A stretch of 64,000 nucleotides of DNA from JAFGSI01 sp041287425 (lineage in GTDB: Bacteria; Chloroflexota; Anaerolineae; Anaerolineales; Villigracilaceae): assembly GCA_041287425.1 (NCBI GenBank), contig JBEULG010000038.1, positions 3,198 to 67,197 of the forward strand, given 5' to 3'. The notes beneath the pieces were generated by a model. The model was given only the letters and a program-made list of their open reading frames with translations, made no database searches and was not told the DNA's origin. Below, one piece after another: positions 1-8,098 of the stretch (the stretch's first letter is position 1; every line of letters begins with the position of its first letter). Position numbers and translations under genes: made by a program.

Positions 1-1
1 T

Positions 2-118
2 GCCGAAGATGACGAGGCGGCCCAGGCCTTCATGTTCGGCGACCCGTCGGTCGCCCAGAACGTCATGGCGGCCGAACTTCACCCACTGCGCATCTCGTTG
101 TGGGGAGCCGAACGATGA
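2..118 (+). CDS. 3' end of an unidentified protein (partial)
   Basis: Only the last 38 codons are present. They read in frame from base 2 to a TGA at 116-118 and end in a Leu/Trp-containing tail (RISLWGAER). The stop overlaps the ATG of the next gene (ATGA at 115-118), which suggests translational coupling and a shared operon with the esterase. Nothing in the fragment identifies a family. Confidence 0.6.
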   Translation, partial: AEDDEAAQAFMFGDPSVAQNVMAAELHPLRISLWGAER

Positions 119-1170
119 GCAAGCCTCTCGACCCGGCCCGTTTGCTGGCGCGGCTGGAAAAGAACGGCAATCCGCTGATTGAGGCAGACGCCGCCATGTT
201 CGTGTGGAAAGGCACGGCCGCCCCGCACCTCATCTGCGACCTGTACGATTGGGAGGAAAACCCGCGCCCCTTGCGGCGCCTGACCGATGACCTCTACGCC
301 CTGCGCCTGCCCCTGCCCGCCGACACCTACCTGGAATACGCTTTCTTCGACCCGGCCACCGGTCAGCGGGTGCGCGACCCGTTCAATCCCCGCCGCATCT
401 GGAACGGCGTCGGCCAATACAATCACTATGTTTACATGCCCGCGGCCGCCCCCAGCCCGCTGACCCGCCGCGACCCGGCCGCCAGGCGCGGCGAGGTCAC
501 CCGTCACGAAATCCCCGCCGACGACCTGACGGCCGGCCGGAAGCGTCTGGTTCACCTCTATCAGCCGCCGACCGACGACCCCGTCCCGCTGTTGGTGGTC
601 TACGACGGCAACGACTACCTGCGGCGCGGCCGCATCACCGTCATTGTGGACAATCTCATCGCCCAGCGGCGCATCCGCCCGCTCGCTTTGGCCCTCGTCC
701 CTAACGGCGGACCGACGCGGATGGTCGAATACGCCTGCTCCGAGGCGACGCTTGGCTTCATCCTGCAGACTGTCCTGCCGCTGGCCCGCCGTCAGATGCG
801 GCTGGTGGACCCGGCCCGGCAGCCCGGCGCCTACGGCGTGCTGGGCGCCTCGATGGGCGGCCTGATGGCCGTCTATACCGCCCTGCGCCTGCCGCATATT
901 TTCGGGCGCGTCATCAGCCAGGCCGGCGCCTTCGAACTCGGCGACTACGAGACGGTCGTCGTCCAGATGGTTCGCCACCTGCCGCCTCCGCCGGTCCAAT
1001 TCTGGCTGGATGTCGGCCGGATGGACTTCCTGCGCCAGGCCAATCGCCGCATGGCTGCCCTGCTTGAGGAAAGAGGCTATTCGTTGACCTACCTCGAGAC
1101 CGGCGGAGCACACAATTACACCACCTGGCGCAATGTGCTGGGCGAGGCGCTGACCGCCCTGTTTGGCTGA
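115..1170 (+). CDS. Esterase-D/enterochelin-esterase-like alpha/beta hydrolase
   Basis: 351 residues from the ATG at 115, preferred over a GTG at 100 because it overlaps the previous stop as ATGA. Residues 1-110 look like the beta-sandwich region that precedes the catalytic domain in enterochelin-esterase-like proteins. The alpha/beta-hydrolase domain follows, with nucleophile elbow G-A-S-M-G (Ser about 246), a likely acid Asp near 304 (GRMDF) and a likely catalytic His near 333 (GGAHNYTTW). No signal peptide is visible, so it is probably cytoplasmic. The natural substrate (siderophore, sugar ester or other ester) cannot be read from the sequence. Confidence 0.8.
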   Translation: MSKPLDPARLLARLEKNGNPLIEADAAMFVWKGTAAPHLICDLYDWEENPRPLRRLTDDLYALRLPLPADTYLEYAFFDPATGQRVRDPFNPRRIWNGVGQYNHYVYMPAAAPSPLTRRDPAARRGEVTRHEIPADDLTAGRKRLVHLYQPPTDDPVPLLVVYDGNDYLRRGRITVIVDNLIAQRRIRPLALALVPNGGPTRMVEYACSEATLGFILQTVLPLARRQMRLVDPARQPGAYGVLGASMGGLMAVYTALRLPHIFGRVISQAGAFELGDYETVVVQMVRHLPPPPVQFWLDVGRMDFLRQANRRMAALLEERGYSLTYLETGGAHNYTTWRNVLGEALTALFG

Positions 1171-1195
1171 GCAGGCATCTAGCAGCGGTGCTCCT

Positions 1196-1651
1196 ATGAT
1201 TCTGGCAACTTTGTGCTACCTCAAGCGCGACGGCAAGACCCTGATGATTCACCGCAACCGCAAAGCCGGCGACATGCATGCCGGCAAATGGAACGGTCTG
1301 GGCGGCAAGTTCGAGGCGGGCGAAAGCCCCGAAGCCTGCGTAACCCGCGAGGTGCGCGAGGAAAGCGGGCTGGAAATCCACGCCCCGCGGCTGCGCGGCT
1401 TGTTGGTCTTCCCGAATTTCAAAGGCAACGACTGGTACGTCTTCGTCTTCACCGCAACCGAATTCGACGGCGAACTGCGCGATTCCCCCGAGGGCGAATT
1501 GTGCTGGGTTCCGGACGAAGAACTCGAACGGCTGCCACTTTGGCCAAGCGACCGCGTCTTTTTCCCCTGGCTGGAGGGGGCGCACTTCTTCTCGGCCAGA
1601 TTCGTCTATGAAGGGGACGAGATGAAAAGCCACGAGGTGGCATTTCACTAG
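1196..1651 (+). CDS. Nudix hydrolase, MutT / 8-oxo-dGTP diphosphatase type
   Basis: 151 residues. A complete Nudix box (GKFEAGE...REVREESGLE) gives the G-x5-E-x7-REUxEExGU pattern that binds Mg and cleaves nucleoside diphosphate linkages. The region before it (CYLKRDGKTLMIHRNRK, KWNGLGGK) is like that of 8-oxo-dGTP sanitising enzymes, so a role in keeping oxidised nucleotides out of DNA is likely but not proven. I chose the ATG at 1196 because the in-frame TTG at 1163 lies inside the preceding esterase gene and the family motif begins right after MILATLCYLK. It lies 25 bp behind the esterase. Confidence 0.85.
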   Translation: MILATLCYLKRDGKTLMIHRNRKAGDMHAGKWNGLGGKFEAGESPEACVTREVREESGLEIHAPRLRGLLVFPNFKGNDWYVFVFTATEFDGELRDSPEGELCWVPDEELERLPLWPSDRVFFPWLEGAHFFSARFVYEGDEMKSHEVAFH

Positions 1652-1674
1652 CGTCTTTCACTTTCCCGCAACTT

Positions 1675-1711
1675 TCATGAAGCCGGTCTCTGGGAGAGAG
1701 CGGCTTCATGA
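1675..1711 (+). terminator. Perfect 11-bp inverted repeat after the Nudix gene
   Basis: TCATGAAGCCG at 1675-1685 pairs with CGGCTTCATGA at 1701-1711 around a 15-nt loop, 24 bp after the Nudix stop. No T-run follows, so it may be a factor-dependent end or an mRNA-stabilising hairpin rather than a classical terminator. Confidence 0.4.
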
Positions 1712-1722
1712 TTCACAACAAC

Positions 1723-1863
1723 AGGACTTACGCAAAATAAACCGTCAAGGCGCTGAGAACGCCAAGATTCGTATCAAGACGCCAAGAAGGCTTGGCGAAC
1801 TCGCTAAAAAATTGGCGTCTTGGCGACTCGGCGGTGAGAAAAACATCGTTCTGCGTAAGTCCT
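1723..1863. repeat. MITE-like element, full copy 1 (141 bp)
   Basis: Bounded by a perfect 12-bp terminal inverted repeat, AGGACTTACGCA at 1723-1734 and TGCGTAAGTCCT at 1852-1863. Internal complementary stretches (AAGACGCCAA and TTGGCGTCTT) would fold the whole element. A close copy lies at 28873-29011 and a shortened one at 15308-15406. It has no coding capacity of its own; the 62-codon frame across it is made of repeat sequence. It fills most of the 304-bp gap between the Nudix gene and the next gene. Confidence 0.8.
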
Positions 1864-1955
1864 AAACAAAAGTGTTAAGTCCCTGTTGGGCGGTTGCAAA
1901 GTGGGGCAGAGAAACGGACGATTTATAATGAATGTGTCTTCCAAGGAGGATGGGT

Positions 1956-2612
1956 ATGAAAGGACAACGGCCTCCGCGATTTTTGCTCGGTCTGATCACC
2001 TTTGGAATTTTCTGGATCGTCATCGTTACCGCCATTCGTTTTCAGATTGTCGCGCCGCGCCCCCTGCTCGAATGGCTCAGCAAAAGCCCCAATCCCCAGC
2101 AGGCATTGTGGGCCTTTGGGGCCGCCGCCGCCAGCCTCATCGCCGCCCTGATTCGTCTGGGCTTTCGACTACCTGGCCTGAAGAGCAAACTCGAGGACCC
2201 CGACAATCGCATCGCCGAATACCTGGCCGGGCTGCCCCCATGGAGCATTGGCATCATTTTTGCCCTCTCGCTGATCTTTCTGCTGACGGTGTTCCCCTCC
2301 TGCCAGTCGCCGTCGAGTGTCCTCTTCGAAGTCCAGGGGCGCGAACAGCCACTCCGTCCGGCCGATACGCTCATCGCCGCGCCGGGAGAGATGCTGACCA
2401 TCATCGCCCGGCCGATTGACGAGGCAGACATTCTCTCCTGCACCTGGCAGTATGCGGGCGACGCCTTCACGACCATCGGCGAGAGGAACGGCTGCGAAAT
2501 CAGCCTCGAAGTGGCCCAGCAACCCGGCAACGGTTTCGTGACCCTGCAAGTCTCACAAAATTTCTGCACACAAAAATCGCTCTTCACCCTTCAGATTCAG
2601 GTTCAACCTTAG
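1956..2612 (+). CDS. Hypothetical membrane protein
   Basis: 218 residues. The ATG at 1956 follows a strong Shine-Dalgarno sequence (AAGGAGGA, about 1942-1949), which selects it over an in-frame TTG at 1932. Two clear hydrophobic segments (about residues 10-28 and 96-114) and a weaker one (about 50-68) suggest two or three membrane spans, followed by an approximately 100-residue exported or cytoplasmic domain that looks like a small beta-sandwich. No family is recognised. The lipoprotein gene 14 bp downstream is probably co-transcribed. Confidence 0.65.
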   Translation: MKGQRPPRFLLGLITFGIFWIVIVTAIRFQIVAPRPLLEWLSKSPNPQQALWAFGAAAASLIAALIRLGFRLPGLKSKLEDPDNRIAEYLAGLPPWSIGIIFALSLIFLLTVFPSCQSPSSVLFEVQGREQPLRPADTLIAAPGEMLTIIARPIDEADILSCTWQYAGDAFTTIGERNGCEISLEVAQQPGNGFVTLQVSQNFCTQKSLFTLQIQVQP

Positions 2613-2626
2613 GCTGTGCTTGTCTT

Positions 2627-3661
2627 ATGAAAGTGATTTCTGCGGCCTGCATTGTAGTCATGATTGGACTGGCGGCTCTGGGCGTGGCCTGCAATCCGTC
2701 CTCGGCTGCCTCCCCGCCGGTCAAAATCCTGCCGGAGCAGTGCAACGTACCCGTCAACGGGACCATCGGCCTGACGCTGGCCGGCAGCCTGCAGGGCAAT
2801 CCCGCCATCCAGTGGGAAGCGACCGGCGGCCTGATTCGCTCGACCGGCTCAGGCTTCACGGCCGAGTTGAGCGCCCCCTCCACCAGCGGCGAGGTCGTCG
2901 TCACCGCCCGCATCACGGGCAGCACTACCCTGACGGTCACCCGCGCCTGCGTGATCCTTGCCGCCGATACCTCCACTCCCGAAATGACGCCCACGCCCAC
3001 CGCCACCCCCATCCTGGAACAGACGGTGATCATCAGCGAAGTCATGGCCAACCCCTGCGGCTCGGATGATTTCAAGAAGTGGAATGAGTACGTCGAACTC
3101 TACAATTACGGCGATTATCCGGTGGATGTCGGCGGCTTATGGCTCTATGACCCTGGAGAAACCGGCACGCCCGATCAAATCGTCGCCTGGGAAGACCGCC
3201 TGCCAGCCACCTCCCTGCCCGCAGGGTTGACCACCGATTCGACCGTCATCCCGCCGCGTGGCTTTGCCGTCATCCTCTCGCCGCTCTACACGCAGGGCAG
3301 CGACCCCTATCGCATGCCCTACCGCTTCCCGGCCGGCGTCCTCGTCCTGACCATTGAGGGCAGCGAGCGCCTCGGCGACGACCTGTTGAGCATCGTCGGC
3401 GAGGGGCGGCCCGACTTCGTCGTCCTGTACGAGGGCGGCTTCAACTCCGTCAGCAAAGTGATTTCCTCCTACGGCGGCCCAAGCCCGGCCCGCTATCCCT
3501 ACGAGTTCGACGACCCCACTCCTTTCGACCATTTCCCCCTGCTCCTGCACGACTGTTCCTCGGCCGAGCGCATCGACCCGCGCGGCCCCGACGTGGCCGA
3601 GAACTGGTACGAGGTCCGCAACGGCGGCTCGCCGGGTTCGGCGCCCTACCCTCCGCCGTAA
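2627..3661 (+). CDS. Lipoprotein with a lamin-tail-like (LTD) domain
   Basis: 344 residues. The N-terminus is a lipoprotein signal with lipobox LGVAC (Cys about 22). An Ig-like region (about 30-115) is followed by a Thr/Pro-rich linker (PEMTPTPTATP) and then a C-terminal domain opening VIISEVMANPCGSDD...WNEYVELYN, the characteristic start of lamin-tail domains, with VGGLWLYD and IPPRGFAVIL further in. Such proteins in Chloroflexota and Bacteroidota are cell-surface proteins of unknown ligand. The assignment rests on these motifs only. Confidence 0.75.
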   Translation: MKVISAACIVVMIGLAALGVACNPSSAASPPVKILPEQCNVPVNGTIGLTLAGSLQGNPAIQWEATGGLIRSTGSGFTAELSAPSTSGEVVVTARITGSTTLTVTRACVILAADTSTPEMTPTPTATPILEQTVIISEVMANPCGSDDFKKWNEYVELYNYGDYPVDVGGLWLYDPGETGTPDQIVAWEDRLPATSLPAGLTTDSTVIPPRGFAVILSPLYTQGSDPYRMPYRFPAGVLVLTIEGSERLGDDLLSIVGEGRPDFVVLYEGGFNSVSKVISSYGGPSPARYPYEFDDPTPFDHFPLLLHDCSSAERIDPRGPDVAENWYEVRNGGSPGSAPYPPP

Positions 3662-3842
3662 TCACACCGGGCTTGTCCCCAAGGCGGGGCTGAATTCCAT
3701 TTCGCCGCCGCCTACCGCATCCCCTCGCCTGCCTTCGCTCCCTTTGGCGGTCTGACCATCTGCGCATCGCCTTGCGAGACAGCCTCTTTTCGCTGCCCCG
3801 CCCCAACGCCTGCTCCGGCAGGTGCATTGGGCGGTTTTAATA

Positions 3843-3848
3843 TATAAT
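3843..3848 (+). promoter_or_regulatory. -10 box of coaBC; predicted leaderless transcript
   Basis: TATAAT lies only 8 nt before the coaBC ATG at 3857, so transcription would begin at or next to the start codon. No Shine-Dalgarno sequence fits between them. No strong -35 is seen. The rest of the 195-bp gap (3662-3842) holds nothing I recognise. Confidence 0.6.
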
Positions 3849-3856
3849 CAAGGGGT

Positions 3857-5065
3857 ATGTCCATTTTGTCTGACAAATACATCCTGTTGGGAGTCAGCGG
3901 TTCGATTGCCGCCTACAAAGCGGCCGACCTGGCCTCCCGCCTGACCCAGGCCGGGGCGCGCCTGGACGCCATCCTGACGCCCGCGGCCGAGAAATTCATC
4001 ACCCCGCTCACCTTTCAATCGGTCACCGGCCGAAAGGCGTTTACCGACGCCGACCTGTGGGGCGGCGAGGCGCATGTCCTGCACGTCGGGCTGGGCCACG
4101 CCGCCGACTTGCTGGTCATCGCCCCCTGCACCGCCAACACGCTGGCCAAACTGGCCCATGGCGTGGCCGATAACCTGCTCACCATCACCGCCCTGGCCGC
4201 CCGCTGCCCCCTGCTGCTCGCCCCGGCCATGGACGCCGGCATGTACGAGCATCCGGCCACCCAGGAAAATGTGCGCCTGCTGAGCCAACGCGGCGTCTTC
4301 TTCGCCGGGCCGGGAGAGGGACGGATGGCCTCCGGCCTGATCGGGCGCGGGCGGATGCTCGAACCGGTCGAACTGTACGGCCACATCCGCCTCGTCTTAG
4401 GCCAGCGCGGCCGCCTGGCAGGGAAGAAAATCGTAGTCACCGCCGGCGGGACGCAAGAGCCGCTCGACCCGGTGCGGGTGCTGACCAACCGCTCGTCGGG
4501 CAAACAGGGCTACGCCCTCGCCCAAGCCGCCCTCGACGCCGGCGCCAAGGTCGTCCTGATCAGCACACCCACCGGCCTGACCCCGCCGGTCGGCGCCGAC
4601 CTGCGCCAGGTCCACACCGCCGAACAGATGCTGGCCGCCGTCCTGGCCGAGTGCGCCGGGGCCGATGCCCTCCTGATGGCCGCCGCGGTGGCCGATTTCC
4701 GCCCCAAGTCGGTCGCTGGCGAAAAACTCAAGAAGCGCGACGGCATCCCGCAGGTGGAACTGGACGCCGCCCCCGATATTCTCGCCGCCCTGGCCCATTC
4801 GGCCTCCCGCCCGCGCTGCGTGGTGGGCTTCGCCGCCGAAACCCGCGACCTGCTCGAAAACGCCGCCGCCAAACTGAAGGCCAAAAAACTGGACCTCATC
4901 GCCGCCAACGACATCTCCGCCCCCGACGCCGGCTTCGGCGTGGATACCAACCTGGTCACCCTGCTCTACGCCGATGGCCGCAGCGAAGCCCTGCCGCTGA
5001 TGAGCAAGAGCGAAGTCGCCGAGGTCATCATCGAACGCCTTGCCTCCCTCCTGGAAAGCCAATGA
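3857..5065 (+). CDS. coaBC: Bifunctional phosphopantothenoylcysteine decarboxylase / phosphopantothenate-cysteine ligase
   Basis: 402 residues, typical length. The N-terminal flavoprotein (CoaC) domain, about 1-185, has GVSGSIAAYKA, the His of HVLHVGLGHAADLLVIAP and TANTLAKLAHGVADNLL. The C-terminal ligase (CoaB) domain, about 190-402, has VTAGGTQEPLDPVR, NRSSGKQGYA, the AAAVADFRP segment, the EKLKKRDG lysines and FGVDTN. Together they convert 4'-phosphopantothenate, Cys and CTP into 4'-phosphopantetheine for CoA synthesis. The family PxMNxxM loop reads PAMDAGM, so the usual Asn is Asp. The stop overlaps the next start (ATGA at 5062-5065). Confidence 0.95.
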   Translation: MSILSDKYILLGVSGSIAAYKAADLASRLTQAGARLDAILTPAAEKFITPLTFQSVTGRKAFTDADLWGGEAHVLHVGLGHAADLLVIAPCTANTLAKLAHGVADNLLTITALAARCPLLLAPAMDAGMYEHPATQENVRLLSQRGVFFAGPGEGRMASGLIGRGRMLEPVELYGHIRLVLGQRGRLAGKKIVVTAGGTQEPLDPVRVLTNRSSGKQGYALAQAALDAGAKVVLISTPTGLTPPVGADLRQVHTAEQMLAAVLAECAGADALLMAAAVADFRPKSVAGEKLKKRDGIPQVELDAAPDILAALAHSASRPRCVVGFAAETRDLLENAAAKLKAKKLDLIAANDISAPDAGFGVDTNLVTLLYADGRSEALPLMSKSEVAEVIIERLASLLESQ

Positions 5066-5796
5066 GCAAAATCTTGGTCATCTCGGATATTCACGCCAAC
5101 CTGACGGCCCTGGAGGCCGTCCTGGCCGACGCCGGCAAGGTGAGCGAGGTCTGGTGCCTGGGAGATATCGTCGGCTATGGGCCAGACCCGAACGACTGCG
5201 TCGAACGGATTCGCGCCCTGCCCAACCTGACCTGTCAGATTGGCAATCACGATGTGGCCGCCATGGGCGAGATGCCCCTGGCCGCCTTCAACACCGAGGC
5301 CAAGCGCTCGCTCTTGTGGCAAAAGGAACAGTTGACGCCCCAGAATCTGGACTTCCTGCGCGGCTGCGCCCGCGACCTCACCGTGCGCGGCGATATTTCG
5401 CTGGTGCATGGCAGCCCGCGCGACCCCATCTGGGAATACGTGCTGAACACCCTGGTTGCCCGCCTGAACCTGAATTATTTCACCACCCCCTGGTGTTTCG
5501 TCGGCCACTCGCATTTTCAGGCCGTCTTTCAATACCGCCAGGCGGATGACAATTTCACCATCGAAATCCCCAAACCGGGAACGCGTTACGAGATGACCGA
5601 CCGCGCGATTTTCAACCCCGGCTCGGTGGGCCAGCCGCGCGACCGCGACCCGCGCGCCGCCTATGCCCTCTACTACCCGAAGACCCATCTGTGGGAACCG
5701 CGCCGCGTGGAGTACGATATCAAGGCCGTCCAGAAACGCATCCTGGAGGCTGGCCTGCCCCAGCGCCACGCCGACCGCCTGAGCGGCGGCTGGTGA
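5062..5796 (+). CDS. Calcineurin-like metallophosphoesterase (YfcE/MJ0936-like)
   Basis: 244 residues. It carries the metallophosphoesterase signatures: ISDIHAN (DxH), LGDIVGYGPDP (GDxxxxG), IGNHD (GNH[DE]), LVHGSPRD (H) and VGHSHFQ (GHxH). These ligate two divalent metals for phosphoester hydrolysis. Substrate is unknown; related proteins act as phosphodiesterases in vitro. It is translationally coupled to coaBC by a 4-nt overlap, so both come from the same promoter. No signal peptide. Confidence 0.85.
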   Translation: MSKILVISDIHANLTALEAVLADAGKVSEVWCLGDIVGYGPDPNDCVERIRALPNLTCQIGNHDVAAMGEMPLAAFNTEAKRSLLWQKEQLTPQNLDFLRGCARDLTVRGDISLVHGSPRDPIWEYVLNTLVARLNLNYFTTPWCFVGHSHFQAVFQYRQADDNFTIEIPKPGTRYEMTDRAIFNPGSVGQPRDRDPRAAYALYYPKTHLWEPRRVEYDIKAVQKRILEAGLPQRHADRLSGGW

Positions 5797-5878
5797 ACGC
5801 TTCCTCCGGCTGACGGAACTTTCGCAGCAGGGGGAACGTCTTGAGAATAAATTCGTTCAGCGTGGAGGAGAAAACGCT

Positions 5879-6802
5879 ATGAAAAAGAACCTCGTCTTCA
5901 TTTTTATGCCGTTGGCCGTGCTGGCTTTGCTCCTGTCGGCCTGCAGAGCGGCCAACCGGCAGGTGCCGGCACCGTCCGTCGAAATGGTCGTCTCGAACGA
6001 GTCGCCCGGCCTGGTCCAAGAAGTGACTGCCGGCGCGCCGGGAAGCCAGCCGGTCGCCTTCGACAGCGCCGCGCCGACCGACCGGCTGGTCATCATGAAC
6101 GCCGAATTGCAAATCGTCGTCTCTGACCCGGCCGCCAAGGTGCAGGCCATCGCCGACCTGGCGGCGCGCATGGGCGGTTTCGTGGTCGAGATGAACGTTT
6201 ACCAGATCCGCACCAGCAGCGGGCAGCAGGTCCCCGAAGGTTTCGTCCGCATCCGCGTCCCGGCCGCCGACCTGGAGCGGGCGCTGACCGAGATCAAAGC
6301 CGACGCCGTCGAAGTACGCAGCGAGACTCGCAGCGGGCAGGATGTCACCCAACAGTACACCGACCTGCAGTCCCAGTTGCGTCACCTGCAGGCCGCCGAG
6401 GCCGAGTTGATGGAAATCATGGAAGAAGCCACCGACACCCAGGATGTGCTGGATGTCTTCAATCAACTCGAATACTACCGCGCCCAGATCGAGACCGTGC
6501 GCGGGCAAATCCAATACTACGAGCAGTCCGCCGCCTATTCGCTGATCAGCGTGACCGTAGTCGCCGAGGAGACCGTCCAACCGATTCAAATCGGCCCGTG
6601 GACGCCCAAGGGTGCGCTGAACGAAGCCGTTCAGGACCTGGTGCGCTTCCTGCAAGGCTTCGCCGACTTCCTGATTCGCTTCTTCCTGTACATTCTGCCG
6701 GTGATGATTTTGATTTTTGGCCCGCCGGCTCTGGTCGTGTGGGGCATCGCGACGCTCGTCAGGCGCGGCCGCCGCAAGAAGGCCCCTCCCGCTTCTTCCT
6801 GA
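5879..6802 (+). CDS. DUF4349 lipoprotein
   Basis: 307 residues. Lipoprotein signal with lipobox LLSAC (Cys about 21). The DUF4349 domain spans about 60-235 with NAELQIVVSD, GGFVVEMNVYQ and a long coiled-coil stretch (DLQSQLRHLQAAEAELMEIM...). One transmembrane helix lies near 268-295, ending in a basic tail (RRGRRKK). DUF4349 proteins are envelope-anchored with unknown function. GGAGG lies 8 nt before the ATG at 5879. Confidence 0.85.
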   Translation: MKKNLVFIFMPLAVLALLLSACRAANRQVPAPSVEMVVSNESPGLVQEVTAGAPGSQPVAFDSAAPTDRLVIMNAELQIVVSDPAAKVQAIADLAARMGGFVVEMNVYQIRTSSGQQVPEGFVRIRVPAADLERALTEIKADAVEVRSETRSGQDVTQQYTDLQSQLRHLQAAEAELMEIMEEATDTQDVLDVFNQLEYYRAQIETVRGQIQYYEQSAAYSLISVTVVAEETVQPIQIGPWTPKGALNEAVQDLVRFLQGFADFLIRFFLYILPVMILIFGPPALVVWGIATLVRRGRRKKAPPASS

Positions 6803-6812
6803 CCTCTCCGGA

Positions 6813-6931
6813 GGGACTGTCCCACAAAGCGATAAGCAGAGGGCCGGCCGCCGCTCGATTCGGCGGCCGGCAAGGTCTTGCGCCGCAGGCGGCAACGAAA
6901 TGGAATTGCGCCCCACTTGTGGGACAGTTCC
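6813..6931. repeat. MITE-like element of a second family (119 bp)
   Basis: GGGACTGTCCCACAA at 6813-6827 and TTGTGGGACAGTTCC at 6917-6931 are inverted repeats of 15 bp with one mismatch. Inside, CCGGCCGCCG and CGGCGGCCGG (about 6844-6870) form a strong GC hairpin. The element sits between the DUF4349 gene and rsmG, and the rsmG -10 box begins 3 bp outside its right end. No second copy was found in the window. Confidence 0.6.
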
Positions 6932-6934
6932 TCT

Positions 6935-6940
6935 TATAAT
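6935..6940 (+). promoter_or_regulatory. -10 box of rsmG; predicted leaderless transcript
   Basis: TATAAT ends 7 nt before the ATG at 6948. There is no Shine-Dalgarno sequence. The upstream spacer and any -35 would fall inside the right end of the 119-bp repeat element. Confidence 0.55.
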
Positions 6941-6947
6941 TGAAATC

Positions 6948-7658
6948 ATGGAGAAGTTGATTCGCGCCGCCCAGGAATTGTTTGGCGTTCATCTGACCGG
7001 CCGCCAGGTGGTGGCCCTGATGACCTTCGAGCGCGAACTGCTGGCCTGGAACGAGCGCGTCAATCTGACCGCCCTCCGCGACGCGGAGAGCATCCGCACC
7101 AAACACTTCCTCGACTCGTTCTCCTGTGTTCTGGCCTGGAAGGGGCGTCCGCCGAGGCGGCTGGTGGATGTCGGCACGGGGGCGGGCTTCCCCGGCCTGC
7201 CGCTCAAGATTCTCTACCCCTCGCTGCAACTGACGCTGGTCGAATCGGTGGGCAAGAAGACCGCTTTCCTGCGCCACATCGTCGCGACCCTGAAACTGGA
7301 GCAGGTGGAGGTGCTCACCGCCCGCGCCGAGGAGGTGGGGCAGATGCCCGCCCACCGCGAGCGCTACGACTGGGCGGTGGCGCGCGCCGTGGCCAATTTG
7401 CCCATCCTGAGCGAGTATCTCCTGCCGCTGGTGCGGGTCGGCGGCTGCATGCTGGCCCAGAAAGGTGCCAGCGGGCCGGCCGAGGCCAACAAGGCCGCTC
7501 ACGCCATCACGGTGCTCGGCGGGAGCGTCAAACAGTTGATTGGCGTCAAGATTCCGGGGGTGGACGAAGACCGTTACCTGCTGGTGGTGGAAAAGATCGC
7601 CGCCACGCCCAAGGCCTATCCCCGCAAGCCGGGCGTGCCGGCCAAGAAGCCGCTGTGA
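6948..7658 (+). CDS. rsmG: 16S rRNA (guanine-N7)-methyltransferase RsmG (GidB)
   Basis: 236 residues. The start at 6948 (MEKLIRAAQELFG) matches the family N-terminus. Motifs are NLTALRDAESIRTKHFLDSF, SAM-binding VDVGTGAGFPGLPLKI, LVESVGKKTAFL and the late block VARAVANLPILSEYLLPLV. RsmG methylates G527 of 16S rRNA using SAM in the cytoplasm. The C-terminus ends in a Lys/Pro-rich tail. The next gene is convergent. Confidence 0.93.
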   Translation: MEKLIRAAQELFGVHLTGRQVVALMTFERELLAWNERVNLTALRDAESIRTKHFLDSFSCVLAWKGRPPRRLVDVGTGAGFPGLPLKILYPSLQLTLVESVGKKTAFLRHIVATLKLEQVEVLTARAEEVGQMPAHRERYDWAVARAVANLPILSEYLLPLVRVGGCMLAQKGASGPAEANKAAHAITVLGGSVKQLIGVKIPGVDEDRYLLVVEKIAATPKAYPRKPGVPAKKPL

Positions 7659-7698
7659 GGTCCCGGCAGGATAGAACCCCGCCAGGAATCTTTTTTCA

Positions 7699-8067
7699 TC
7701 AGCAATTCTTTTCGTCCAGGAGGGTGACCACGTCCTGCGTGGCGGTCGGGATGACGCACAGGAAGACGAAGTCCTCGTCGCCGATGTTCTGGTACCAGTG
7801 CGGCGCCCCGGCCGGGATGAAGACCACGTCCCCGGCCTGGACCTCGAATTCTTCCCCATGGATGCTGATGCGGGCGCGGCCCTGCAGCACGTACTGGCCG
7901 TGCTCGACCGTGTTGGTGTGATTGGGCATCCCGCCGCCGGGCGCCATGCGGAAGCGCCGGATGGCGAAGTTGGGCGCCTCCTGGCCCGAGAGAAGCACCT
8001 GGATGGTGGTGAAATCGCCGGCCTGGACTTCGTTTTCAGGCACGTCATTCGAGTGTTTGACAGGCAT
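7699..8067 (-). CDS. Small cupin-domain protein
   Basis: 122 residues from the ATG at 8067, which sits 5 nt behind a GAGGAGG ribosome-binding site; a longer start at 8088 is less likely. A single cupin_2 barrel covers most of the protein: the metal-binding motif MPNHTNTVEHGQYVLQG gives the His/His/Glu-type ligands and AGDVVFIPAGAPHWYQN the second His. The C-terminus ends in Cys. Function (metal enzyme or small-molecule sensor) cannot be read from the sequence. It lies just downstream of recF on the same strand, about 30 bp away. Confidence 0.75.
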   Translation of the reverse strand: MPVKHSNDVPENEVQAGDFTTIQVLLSGQEAPNFAIRRFRMAPGGGMPNHTNTVEHGQYVLQGRARISIHGEEFEVQAGDVVFIPAGAPHWYQNIGDEDFVFLCVIPTATQDVVTLLDEKNC

Positions 8068-8098
8068 CTCATCCTCCTCGCTGTTCACGGAATGCCGA

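Noticed and set aside
1677..1865. A 62-codon plus-strand gene
   Set aside because: It is contained in the hairpin and MITE-like element, and the related copy at 28873 does not keep the frame.
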